Source of the DNA: Nanobdellota archaeon
Lineage (GTDB): Archaea > Nanobdellota > Nanobdellia > Woesearchaeales > GW2011-AR9
DNA length: 14,836 nt
Assembly: GCA_030695685.1 (NCBI GenBank)
Contig: JAUYPT010000140.1
Coordinates: 1-14,836, forward strand
Direction of reading: 5' to 3'
Of this stretch, positions 6,033 to 12,488 are shown piece after piece. A program made the translations under genes and the position numbers. Under the pieces are notes generated by a model. The model ran no database searches. It saw nothing but the letters and a program-made list of their open reading frames with translations, and was not told the origin of the DNA. The stretch's first letter is position 1. The number at the start of each line of letters is the position of its first letter.

Positions 6033-7112
6033 TTATCCAAACGTAAAGGCATTAAAACGGAATCCTTTCTGAACTCGTAGATCTAATACATATGTTCCAT
6101 ATCCACCGTCAACAATATTATACAGTCGCGGCTCATCAACAATGACAAAAGCTCTTTCACCGGCAAATTGCACATCACTGCCAGCCTGATCCGGCGTGAT
6201 ATATTTTCCATCAAGACGAACGTCCATTTCTACAGGTTCTTCCCCTTCCGCAACAATATTCACAGATTTCGCCGTAAACCCAAGGAAGATAGAACTATCC
6301 CCCTGCGCTTCCAGATCATCAGTATTGCTTTTCCACAATCCACGGAGATAAATGTGATCATGGTTTAACTCGGAAAAAGAGTAATCAACAGTCTCTCCCA
6401 GCCGTAACCAACCATCATTACCTATATTTTGCCCGCGAGGCAAAGCGAAAGAATATCCGGCATACAATTCTGGAGTCATCGCTGCTGTCGGCGTTTTGTC
6501 TTCCACAGTTGTCAAGCCAGCATCATCAATGCCATCAATCTCTTTCAATAATTCCTGAATCTGCATTTCTGTTTCAGCATAACCGCCTTCTCCGATATGA
6601 TGATAGCGGACATAGCCTTCAGAATCTATCAGATATTTATGCGGCCAATAGCGGTTCTCATACGCTGCCCAGGTAGCATAATTATTATCCTGAACGACAG
6701 GATAACGGATGCCATATTTTTCAATCGCATTTTGAACATTCTCGGTCATTTTCTCAAATTCAAATTCAGGTGTATGAACACCAATAATCACTAACCCTTC
6801 ATCCCGATACTTTTCATCCCAAGCGATGAGATGCGGCAATGTCCGGATACAATTAATGCAGGTATACGTCCAAAAATCAATTACAATTACCTTCCCCCGC
6901 AAATCAGCAATTTTCAAGTCCTCATTGGTATTAAGATAACCAGTAATCCCTGCCAATTCCGGCGCTAAAGGATATTTTCCATCTTTCAGCGGCGCTTGCT
7001 CCAGCGGCTGCGTTTGAACTCTAGGTGGTACAATAGTGGAATTTTCTAAATAATAAATAGCGCCAATGACAAGAAGTACAATCATGATTAAGAGTATTCT
7101 TTTTTTATTCAT
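6033..7112 (-). CDS. Membrane-anchored DipZ-like thioredoxin with C-terminal beta-sandwich domain
   Basis: Extracytoplasmic thiol reductase, probably reduced by the CcdA protein encoded just upstream. From the ATG at 7112 it has an uncleaved-looking anchor (about 5-21), a TlpA-type thioredoxin domain with the WTYTCINC motif (C85, C88), the cis-Pro region RYWPHKYLID (Pro157), and a second domain of about 140 residues ending in FTFG. The CINC motif and the FTFG-ended carbohydrate-binding-like domain are characteristic of mycobacterial DipZ, where CcdA, thioredoxin and this domain are one chain; here CcdA is a separate gene. A GTG at 7121 would add three residues; the ATG is preferred. The start overlaps the ccdA stop by 8 nt, indicating coupled translation and balanced amounts. 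It is last gene of the four-gene operon. Confidence 0.9.
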   Translation of the reverse strand: MNKKRILLIMIVLLVIGAIYYLENSTIVPPRVQTQPLEQAPLKDGKYPLAPELAGITGYLNTNEDLKIADLRGKVIVIDFWTYTCINCIRTLPHLIAWDEKYRDEGLVIIGVHTPEFEFEKMTENVQNAIEKYGIRYPVVQDNNYATWAAYENRYWPHKYLIDSEGYVRYHHIGEGGYAETEMQIQELLKEIDGIDDAGLTTVEDKTPTAAMTPELYAGYSFALPRGQNIGNDGWLRLGETVDYSFSELNHDHIYLRGLWKSNTDDLEAQGDSSIFLGFTAKSVNIVAEGEEPVEMDVRLDGKYITPDQAGSDVQFAGERAFVIVDEPRLYNIVDGGYGTYVLDLRVQKGFRFNAFTFG

Positions 7113-7869
7113 CTTTAACACTAATCGATGCTACATAGGATAAATATGCCGGTATTAATGGCAGTACACAGGGGCTGAGGAAGGAAACTAATCCTGCAAA
7201 AAAAGCGATGCCTACATTCAATCCCGTCATTGCACTACTGGAACTACTAAGATTAAGTGCAATTAAAATGTCAGATACAAAAGCCAAATTCGCAATCCTG
7301 CTCAACTGGCTGGTAAAGACAAGAACTCCTAACGCAATCAAAATAGCCCCAAAAAGAGATCGAAGGTAGACAAGCCAGCGGCCTGCTTTGCGGATAAGAT
7401 GCTGAGCTTTAGCGGCAAATAATCCTACCGCTAAAAACGGAAGGCCTAAGCCTAAAGAATAGGATAACATCAGAAAGAAAGCGCTTCCCGGCTCTGTTAC
7501 TGCCAATGCTAAAATAGCGCCCAATACTGCACCGACACACGGCGTCCAGCCAAGAGCAAAGGCAGCGCCGAAAATGAATGATGTGATATAAGTGGAACCA
7601 AATTTCTTATTCAGATGAAAGCGATGCTCCCGTTCTAAAAAAGAGATATTAATGAGTCCTAGAAGATACATCCCAAAAAAGATGATGATTACACCACCAA
7701 TACGCCCGAGCCATTTCTGGACGGCTGGCGCAACTGCAGCTAGAACACTTTGTAATAATACACCGATAAGTGAAAAAATAACTGCAAATCCAAGCACAAA
7801 AAAGATACTGGCGAGGAAGATGTTCCAGTTCTTTTTTGGGGAGGAAGGCGTACTATTAACGTTTTCCAC
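7105..7869 (-). CDS. ccdA: CcdA/DsbD-type transmembrane electron transporter with permuted helix order
   Basis: Members move electrons from cytosolic thioredoxin to extracytoplasmic thiol proteins through two membrane cysteines. Both signature motifs are present, FALGWTPCVG (C111) and LVSFLSPCVLPLIPAYLSYV (C234), with six or so helices over 254 aa. The order is unusual. In ordinary CcdA the SPCVLPLIP helix is the first and GWTPC the fourth; here the N-terminus begins with what is normally helix 2 (FVLGFAVIFSLIGVL, then RIGGVIIIFFGMYLLGL) and the normal first helix comes last, ending in SISVKDE as the usual helix 1-2 loop does. This looks like a circular permutation with the new ends in that loop. 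The start is GTG at 7869, overlapping the previous gene by 14 nt; the stop overlaps the thioredoxin start by 8 nt. Confidence 0.9.
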   Translation of the reverse strand: MENVNSTPSSPKKNWNIFLASIFFVLGFAVIFSLIGVLLQSVLAAVAPAVQKWLGRIGGVIIIFFGMYLLGLINISFLEREHRFHLNKKFGSTYITSFIFGAAFALGWTPCVGAVLGAILALAVTEPGSAFFLMLSYSLGLGLPFLAVGLFAAKAQHLIRKAGRWLVYLRSLFGAILIALGVLVFTSQLSRIANLAFVSDILIALNLSSSSSAMTGLNVGIAFFAGLVSFLSPCVLPLIPAYLSYVASISVKDE

Positions 7870-8212
7870 GAGATACCTTCAACGTTTTCCTGATCATAAA
7901 CTCGAAAAGAAGATAGGTTATTATTAAAATTAATGCATGAGCGATCGCAGAGAGAGCAGATTTAGAAACTACTAGTCCTGCCTGAACAAGGAGCGCTCCG
8001 AACAAAGCTGATGAAAAAACGGCCAATCCTCCTTTCCAAAAAACGATCTTTATTTTCTTCCGAAACAGCCATAATACTGTTGTTGCGGTCGCACCAATAA
8101 ATAAGGCACGAAACGGATTGACAGAAGGATAGACAAAAACATACACTTTATCAACAAGAGCGTGAAGCAATAACAAAAGTCCAAGATTGATTAGTGTTTG
8201 TTTTGATTTCAT
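7856..8212 (-). CDS. Hypothetical four-helix membrane protein, 118 aa
   Basis: Not recognised as a named family. It has about four hydrophobic segments (roughly residues 7-20, 33-50, 62-82 and 87-107) with a basic loop RKKIKIVFWK (51-60) and a strongly basic C-terminus RKTLKVSRGKR, so the C-terminus should be cytosolic. There are no cysteines, so it is not itself a thiol carrier. The gene starts at the base right after the stop of the sugar dehydrogenase gene (TGA followed by ATG) and its end overlaps the ccdA start by 14 nt. It is therefore an integral part of the sugar dehydrogenase - ccdA - thioredoxin operon and may help assemble or anchor one of those products; that is inference. Confidence 0.7.
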   Translation of the reverse strand: MKSKQTLINLGLLLLLHALVDKVYVFVYPSVNPFRALFIGATATTVLWLFRKKIKIVFWKGGLAVFSSALFGALLVQAGLVVSKSALSAIAHALILIITYLLFEFMIRKTLKVSRGKR

Positions 8213-9343
8213 TCACTTTTGATATATCCGGTAAATGACACCGGCAACGTCATCGGTAACGAGTATGGAACCATCTTTTATTAAAATGTCGGTCGGTCTT
8301 CCTCTTACTGTGCCGTCTTCTGCAAGCCAGCCGCTGGCAAAATCTTCTACCTGCTCTGTTTTTAGATCGATGGTAACTATTTTATACCCCGTCAGCGGAT
8401 TTCGGTTCCATGAACCGTGGTATGCAACCAGCAAATCATCGTCATAAAAAGCTAACCCAATCGGTGCAGAGTGTGCCTGAAGGTCAATAATGGAAGATTC
8501 CATTACGCCAAACTTGCAAGGATCATCAACATAAACATTCTTATCAAAATCAGTATCATGAATATTTTTTCCATAACAAATGGGCCAGCCATAGTTTTTT
8601 CCTTCCTTAATAATATTAATTTCATCCGGCGGCAGTTCATTATTTACTAAATCACGGCCATTCTCGGTAGCCCATATTTTTCCATCGTGAAATTCCATAT
8701 CGACAGCATTGCGTAATCCTGAGGCAAATACGCCGCAGTTGGAACCATCTAACTCGCATTGGACAATTGCTGCTCGCCATGGATGTTCCTCCCGGCAGAC
8801 GTTGCAGGTTGAACCGATAGAAATATACATTGTATCGTCAAATATTTTTACCGTCCTAGTCCAGTGCGTTCCCGGCGGGAGATCAACTAACTTTTCGAGT
8901 GTTTCCATCTCTGCGATGCCGTCCTTGTCAGTATCTTTGACTCTTACGACTTGATCTTCTGCTGCGATATAGACATAATCTTCATGAACGGCGATGCCAT
9001 GTGGCCGCAGCAGGCCAGAAATGAAAGTAGTTCTTTTTTCTATTTTCCAATCATTATTTTTATCAAATAAAGCGACAATTTCACCTTTGCCGGGAACAGA
9101 AGCATAAAAAACACCGTCACTATACTCCAGCATTCGGACGCCATTGTTCGGGCCAGGAATGGAAACTTTCTGCGGGCCTAAATCATCAGCGAAAATGTCA
9201 ATTGCATACCCGGGCTGTAAAGTAATAAAATCCATGGAATACGGTTCCGTTATTCGTACCGTTAAGAAAAAATAGAGATAATAGATTCCGCCAAGGAGAA
9301 TAAGCATAAAAACAAGCAGTGCAATTAACCACTTTTTATTCAT
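8213..9343 (-). CDS. Membrane-anchored PQQ-type sugar/sorbosone dehydrogenase-like beta-propeller
   Basis: A 376-aa member of the glucose/sorbosone dehydrogenase (soluble aldose sugar dehydrogenase) family, whose members oxidise sugars using PQQ outside the cytoplasm. An N-terminal anchor (5-27) is followed by a six-blade propeller. Family landmarks are GVRMLEY (68-74), LRPHGIAVH (112-120), GTHWTRTV (158-165), IGSTCNVC (176-183), GRDLVNNELPPDEINI (229-244), YGWPICYG (251-258), SAPIGLAFYD (292-301), AYHGSWNR (307-314) and GRPTDILI (348-355). Two Asp-rich loops (94-102, 137-145) look like calcium-binding sites. Six cysteines (180, 183, 196, 203, 256, 276) lie outside the membrane, so disulfides are likely. 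It leads the operon with a 4-TM protein, ccdA and a DipZ-like thioredoxin. Cofactor and substrate are not proven; no PQQ synthesis gene is in view. Confidence 0.85.
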   Translation of the reverse strand: MNKKWLIALLVFMLILLGGIYYLYFFLTVRITEPYSMDFITLQPGYAIDIFADDLGPQKVSIPGPNNGVRMLEYSDGVFYASVPGKGEIVALFDKNNDWKIEKRTTFISGLLRPHGIAVHEDYVYIAAEDQVVRVKDTDKDGIAEMETLEKLVDLPPGTHWTRTVKIFDDTMYISIGSTCNVCREEHPWRAAIVQCELDGSNCGVFASGLRNAVDMEFHDGKIWATENGRDLVNNELPPDEINIIKEGKNYGWPICYGKNIHDTDFDKNVYVDDPCKFGVMESSIIDLQAHSAPIGLAFYDDDLLVAYHGSWNRNPLTGYKIVTIDLKTEQVEDFASGWLAEDGTVRGRPTDILIKDGSILVTDDVAGVIYRIYQK

Positions 9344-9365
9344 TCAAGAAAGAACTTTTTTTCTT

Positions 9366-9376
9366 CTATTTAAATC
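9366..9376 (-). promoter_or_regulatory. TATA box for the sugar dehydrogenase operon
   Basis: On the minus strand GATTTAAATAG is centred about 28 nt upstream of the ATG at 9343, consistent with a leaderless operon start. Confidence 0.45.
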
Positions 9377-9447
9377 TGTTGCACTACGAAAAGAATAAAT
9401 AGTCAAAAGTATTGATAACATACTATAACAATTGAGGTGTTACAATT

Positions 9448-9660
9448 ATGGATCATAAAGTGTTAGGTTGGATACAAATAATTGGAGGCATTATAGCGTT
9501 GCTGCCATCAGGAAGGATTGGCTACAGCGGTATGATGGGAATGATGGGCTACGGCGGTTACGACATGATGTCAAGCGGCAGCGGGATTGGAGTTACCATT
9601 CTGGCATTGATGTTTATTATTACCGGCGTTCATTATCTAACACACAAAAATAAAAAATAG
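9448..9660 (+). CDS. Small membrane protein with Met/Gly-rich loop, 70 aa
   Basis: No named family recognised. Two hydrophobic helices (about residues 5-20 and 46-64) flank a loop rich in Met, Gly, Tyr and Ser: YSGMMGMMGYGGYDMMSSGS. The C-terminus HKNKK is basic and should be cytosolic, so both ends probably face inward with the loop outside. Met-rich loops can bind copper(I), but nothing else here supports that role. Start is firm: TTGAGGTGTT ribosome site at 9432-9441 with the core GAGGTG 8 nt before the ATG, and a TATA-like AGAATAAATAG near 9392-9402 that would give a leader of about 25 nt. Divergent from the sugar dehydrogenase operon and convergent with the basic-protein gene, 4 nt away. 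Confidence 0.7.
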   Translation: MDHKVLGWIQIIGGIIALLPSGRIGYSGMMGMMGYGGYDMMSSGSGIGVTILALMFIITGVHYLTHKNKK

Positions 9661-9664
9661 AAAC

Positions 9665-9853
9665 TTACCTTCTTTTTGATTTTCGGGAAGCTTTTTTCTT
9701 CATTCGCGCTTTTGCCAGCCGTTTCATCTTGGCAACTTTCGACGCTTTGCTTTTCCTACTGGGGCTGCGTCCACTTTTTTTGGAACGAGAACGTTTCTTC
9801 CGAGAATTTCGTTTTGCTGCTTTCGTTCTTTTCAGCGCTCTTTTTTTTGCCAT
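9665..9853 (-). CDS. Protamine- or histone H1-tail-like very basic protein, 62 aa
   Basis: By my count 33 of 62 residues are Lys or Arg, and there are no acidic or aromatic residues at all. The rest is mainly Ser and Ala, with patterns such as RSRSKKSGRSPSRKSK and KMKRLAKARMKKK. This resembles DNA-compacting tails of histone H1, protamines and bacterial Hc1-like proteins, so nucleic-acid binding by charge is likely; an RNA- or ribosome-associated role cannot be excluded. Low complexity raises the question whether it is truly coding. In favour: an ATG start, a Met-Ala-Lys-Lys opening like many nucleic-acid-binding proteins, and a close convergent fit (4 nt) with the neighbour's stop. No clear ribosome site is seen. 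It may share a transcript with the 39-aa ORF upstream. Confidence 0.65.
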   Translation of the reverse strand: MAKKRALKRTKAAKRNSRKKRSRSKKSGRSPSRKSKASKVAKMKRLAKARMKKKASRKSKRR

Positions 9854-9961
9854 TGTAATTCACTGGACTCGGTGAAGGCAGTGCCGCAAACAATTACTAA
9901 TTCGCAATCTTAACCTATTAGTTTGTTTTAACGGTTATCTTCTTCGCGTCATGAAACAAGC

Positions 9962-10081
9962 TTACGCCGATGCAGGTTTCGTACGAGGAGTTGTAGTCCA
10001 GTCATCGTATTCATAGCTGGGCATCAACCAGAGGCTGTCATGATCACACTCTTTCCAGAGCAACCGAACTATCCGTTTCAT
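9962..10081 (-). CDS. Small ORF, 39 aa, leaderless
   Basis: A short reading frame I do not recognise: it starts MKRIVRLLWKECDHDSLWLM, then PSYEYDDWTTTPRTKPASA, then TAA. Three Trp, three Tyr/His and several Asp in so short a chain are unlike random A/T-rich intergenic DNA. The strongest support is the TATA box ATATTTATATATCC on the minus strand, centred 25 nt upstream of the ATG with no leader, the same arrangement as the confident genes here. It fills most of an otherwise empty stretch of about 430 nt between the basic-protein gene and the next small gene. Function unknown. Confidence 0.45.
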   Translation of the reverse strand: MKRIVRLLWKECDHDSLWLMPSYEYDDWTTTPRTKPASA

Positions 10082-10100
10082 GCAGAAGGAAGAAGAATGG

Positions 10101-10114
10101 ATATATAAATATTA
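10101..10114 (-). promoter_or_regulatory. TATA box for the 39-aa ORF
   Basis: Minus-strand ATATTTATATATCC centred about 25 nt upstream of the ATG at 10081. The plus strand also reads GATATATAAATA here, so it could fire in both directions. Confidence 0.5.
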
Positions 10115-10282
10115 CTTTTTCAAATTTTTGTAATTATTGTCAAAAATGAGCATCATCATTTTTTGATGAACAGATTGAACTTTGATAAATTATATTTTCA
10201 GATATCTATTTTATTAACTACTCTTTCGTACTCCACAATCATTTTAAAAAGAAACTGTTATTATAATCAAAAGGTGTTCATA

Positions 10283-10375
10283 ATGGAAAAAAAAGAAATA
10301 AAAATTAATGGGATTAAATTTGAGGCAAATATTCCAAATAGTCTTTTATACGAAACTCTTGAAGAAGAAGAATAG
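10283..10375 (+). CDS. Small ORF, 30 aa
   Basis: Encodes MEKKEIKINGIKFEANIPNS followed by LLYETLEEEE. An in-frame ATG at 10163 would give 70 aa, but those extra 40 residues are A/T-driven and lack a ribosome site, while AAAAGGTGTTC (10269-10279) sits just before the ATG at 10283, like the GAGGTG sites of other genes here. The peptide has a strand-like EIKINGIKFEANI and an acidic tail. It may be a tiny antitoxin-like or regulatory peptide, but no family is recognised. It is convergent with the PIN-domain gene, whose stop lies 5 nt away, so it is not in a normal antitoxin-toxin operon order. Confidence 0.4.
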   Translation: MEKKEIKINGIKFEANIPNSLLYETLEEEE

Positions 10376-10380
10376 AATCT

Positions 10381-10899
10381 TTATCTTTTTTGTTTATTTG
10401 ATAAGAGTTCGTGAGGTTTATGGATTTTTTCATAAAATTTGAATTTTTCTCCATGTGTAGAATAGTTACCCAACATTTTCTTATCATGAGTGCAGACCGG
10501 CATTCCTGCTTTTTTAGCTATCAAAAGATGTAACGCATCTTGAAATCTCAAATTTGTTAAAGCGATGGAATCAATAAGTGGATCGTTAAGTTCAATATGC
10601 CTATGAAGTGAAGTTAGTTCTCTAATCCCATAATCTTCGAGAACCTGATGATATATATTTCTTGCTTTATCTTTAGGAATATTCTCTTCGAGACATAAAT
10701 TCTGAATTACTTCCATCCTTGTTAATATTGATGTGATTAAGTTATAATCTTCTCTCAACTTAGATAGAGTTCCGGTTTTAATTTTTCGCCTCCAATGCTC
10801 CTGTTTCAAATAATTTAAACATTCACTATAAATTAAATTAGCATTTAAATATAATGGATTTTTAAGATTGTGCTGATTATGCTTTGTCATTAAAACCAT
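10381..10899 (-). CDS. PIN-domain protein, possibly lacking one catalytic Asp
   Basis: PIN domains are metal-dependent RNases, often VapC toxins or rRNA-processing factors. In 172 aa the four expected positions can be placed. LYLNANLI (17-23) sits where the first motif normally reads LDTN, so the first Asp appears replaced by Asn19. ILTRMEV supplies the helix acidic residue (Glu63). LRFQDALHLLIAKKAGMPVCTHDKKM supplies Asp121 and Asp139. The segment between, about 50 residues, is longer than in minimal VapC. The start at 10899 lies about 28 nt below a TATA box; an ATG at 10890 (Met4) is an alternative. No cognate antitoxin precedes it, so it may be solitary. Loss of the first Asp could mean reduced or no nuclease activity. 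Confidence 0.75.
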   Translation of the reverse strand: MVLMTKHNQHNLKNPLYLNANLIYSECLNYLKQEHWRRKIKTGTLSKLREDYNLITSILTRMEVIQNLCLEENIPKDKARNIYHQVLEDYGIRELTSLHRHIELNDPLIDSIALTNLRFQDALHLLIAKKAGMPVCTHDKKMLGNYSTHGEKFKFYEKIHKPHELLSNKQKR

Positions 10900-10922
10900 A
10901 TTTAGAAATTGGAAATAACCAG

Positions 10923-10930
10923 TTTAAATA
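10923..10930 (-). promoter_or_regulatory. TATA box for the PIN-domain gene
   Basis: TATTTAAA on the minus strand is centred about 28 nt upstream of the ATG at 10899. The rest of 10900-10990 shows only A/T-rich sequence. Confidence 0.4.
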
Positions 10931-10990
10931 CAATTTCATTCTACAAAAATCTTTTTCTAGAATATTCATTAAAATATAGTCTTTCTATTC

Positions 10991-12397
10991 CTACTGAAAA
11001 TCCCTATTTTTGGTAATCTCATATCCTTCTTTTGTATCTCCAATGATAAATCCTAATTCTTTAATTTTTTCCCGCAGTTGATCAGCTTTCTTCCAGTTTT
11101 TGTTGTTTCGCGCCAACAATCGCTGTTCTGCTAATTGTTTCACATCTTTGGGAATAATGAGCTTTTCCTTCTTTACTTTATGGAGATTTAAACCTAAAAC
11201 GGTGTCAAACTTCAATAATAATGAATACTTATCTTTATCATTCAACAAATCATCTTTGAGAACATCCCAGACAACTGCTAATGCTTTGGGTGTATTTAAG
11301 TCATCATTGATGTCATCAGTAAAGTGCTGAAGATACTTTTTTTGTTTCTGAAGATCATTTTTTCCCGTCTTCTGTAATTCCAGAAATGTTTCCACAACTC
11401 TTTTCCGTGCTGCTTTTGCTCCTTCCAACGCTTCATCACTAAACATTAATTGTTTGCGGTAATGTGTGCCTAAACAAAAGTAGCGGAAATCCAAAGGATT
11501 ATAACCCTTCTGTTCGAAGGCGGAAAGGGTAAGAAAATTTTCTTTTGACTTCGCCATCTTCTCTCCGCCAGATAAAACCAAAAATTCATTGTGCAGCCAA
11601 TATTTCACCCATGGTTTTGTGCCATTGGCTGCTTCCGACTGGGCAATTTCATTGGTATGATGCACGGGAATATGATCGATGCCGCCGCAATGAATGTCAA
11701 ATTGCTTCCCTAAATATTTGGTAGCCATGGCGGAACATTCAATATGCCAGCCCGGGTAACCAAAACCCCAGGGCGAATTCCATTTCATCTCCTGCTCCTG
11801 AAATTTAGATTTTGTGAACCATACCACAAAATCATGCATATTCTTTTTGTTGTCATCTTTTTCTACTCTTGCTTGAGAATCAACGTTAAAGTTCAAGCGG
11901 GTTAATTTTCCGTAATCATTTGCTTTGGAAGTATTAAAATAGACATTGCCGCCGCTGACGTAGGTATAGCCTTTCTTTTCCAAAATTTTAATCATGGCGA
12001 TTTGCTCTTTGATGTGAGCTGTGGCTTTGCAAATCTTATTGGCAGGAAGAAGATTCATCTTCTTACTATCCTGTTGAAATGCTTTGGTGTAGAAATCAGC
12101 AATCTGCCAGACAGTTTTGTTTTCCCTTCTGGCGCCCTGGAGCATCTTGTCTTCCCCAACATCGGCATCAGAAGTAAGATGCCCAACATCTGTTATATTC
12201 ATAACGTGCTTTACTTTGTAGCCATTGAAAAGCAGAGTACGCTTGAGGATGTCTTCGAATAGGAAGGAACGCAAATTTCCAATATGCATGTAATTATAGA
12301 CCGTCGGGCCGCAGGTGTACAAGCCGACAGTTTTATCTTTTAATGGGATGAATTTCTCTCTCGTTTTAGTTAAAGTATTGTATAATGTTAAGGGCAT
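10991..12397 (-). CDS. cysS: Cysteinyl-tRNA synthetase
   Basis: Class I synthetase that activates cysteine and charges tRNA-Cys. The 468-aa protein has full family length: Rossmann domain with YTCGPTVYNYMHIGNLRS, where HIGN (38-41) is the HIGH motif, and the KMSKS loop as KMAKS (280-284). The zinc site that selects cysteine is complete: C29, C221 (in GWHIECSAMA), H246 and E250 (in HHTNE), with the same spacing as in the E. coli enzyme. A helical DALR-type anticodon region follows, then a C-terminal segment RNNKNWKKADQLREKIKELG that is standard for bacterial-type CysRS. The ATG at 12397 lies about 27 nt below a TATA box with no ribosome site. It is monocistronic, between accessory genes. Confidence 0.98.
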   Translation of the reverse strand: MPLTLYNTLTKTREKFIPLKDKTVGLYTCGPTVYNYMHIGNLRSFLFEDILKRTLLFNGYKVKHVMNITDVGHLTSDADVGEDKMLQGARRENKTVWQIADFYTKAFQQDSKKMNLLPANKICKATAHIKEQIAMIKILEKKGYTYVSGGNVYFNTSKANDYGKLTRLNFNVDSQARVEKDDNKKNMHDFVVWFTKSKFQEQEMKWNSPWGFGYPGWHIECSAMATKYLGKQFDIHCGGIDHIPVHHTNEIAQSEAANGTKPWVKYWLHNEFLVLSGGEKMAKSKENFLTLSAFEQKGYNPLDFRYFCLGTHYRKQLMFSDEALEGAKAARKRVVETFLELQKTGKNDLQKQKKYLQHFTDDINDDLNTPKALAVVWDVLKDDLLNDKDKYSLLLKFDTVLGLNLHKVKKEKLIIPKDVKQLAEQRLLARNNKNWKKADQLREKIKELGFIIGDTKEGYEITKNRDFQ

Positions 12398-12417
12398 ATT
12401 CTTAATGAAGAAGAAAG

Positions 12418-12429
12418 GGTTTATAAAAG
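12418..12429 (-). promoter_or_regulatory. TATA box for cysS
   Basis: Minus strand CTTTTATAAACC centred about 27 nt upstream of the ATG at 12397; a textbook leaderless archaeal arrangement. Confidence 0.6.
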
Positions 12430-12456
12430 TTTATTTGTAGGAAAGACTTCTGTAAG

Positions 12457-12465
12457 ATATATAAG
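12457..12465 (+). promoter_or_regulatory. TATA box for the antitoxin-like micro-ORF
   Basis: ATATATAAG is centred about 28 nt before the GTG at 12489, with no ribosome site between. Confidence 0.45.
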
Positions 12466-12488
12466 AGAATACTTTATTTTAAGGTTAA

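Noticed and set aside
9468..9653. Second plus-strand frame inside the Met/Gly-rich membrane gene
   Set aside because: It is a shifted-frame shadow; the other frame has a good ribosome site, two membrane helices and a sensible end.
10163..10282. Forty-residue N-terminal extension of the 30-aa ORF
   Set aside because: No ribosome site or well-spaced TATA box at 10163, and composition is that of A/T-rich spacer; the start at 10283 has AAGGTG.
12398..12488. Search for tRNA, riboswitch or T-box ahead of cysS
   Set aside because: Only a TATA box and A/T-rich sequence lie upstream; cysS appears leaderless, leaving no room for a leader regulator.
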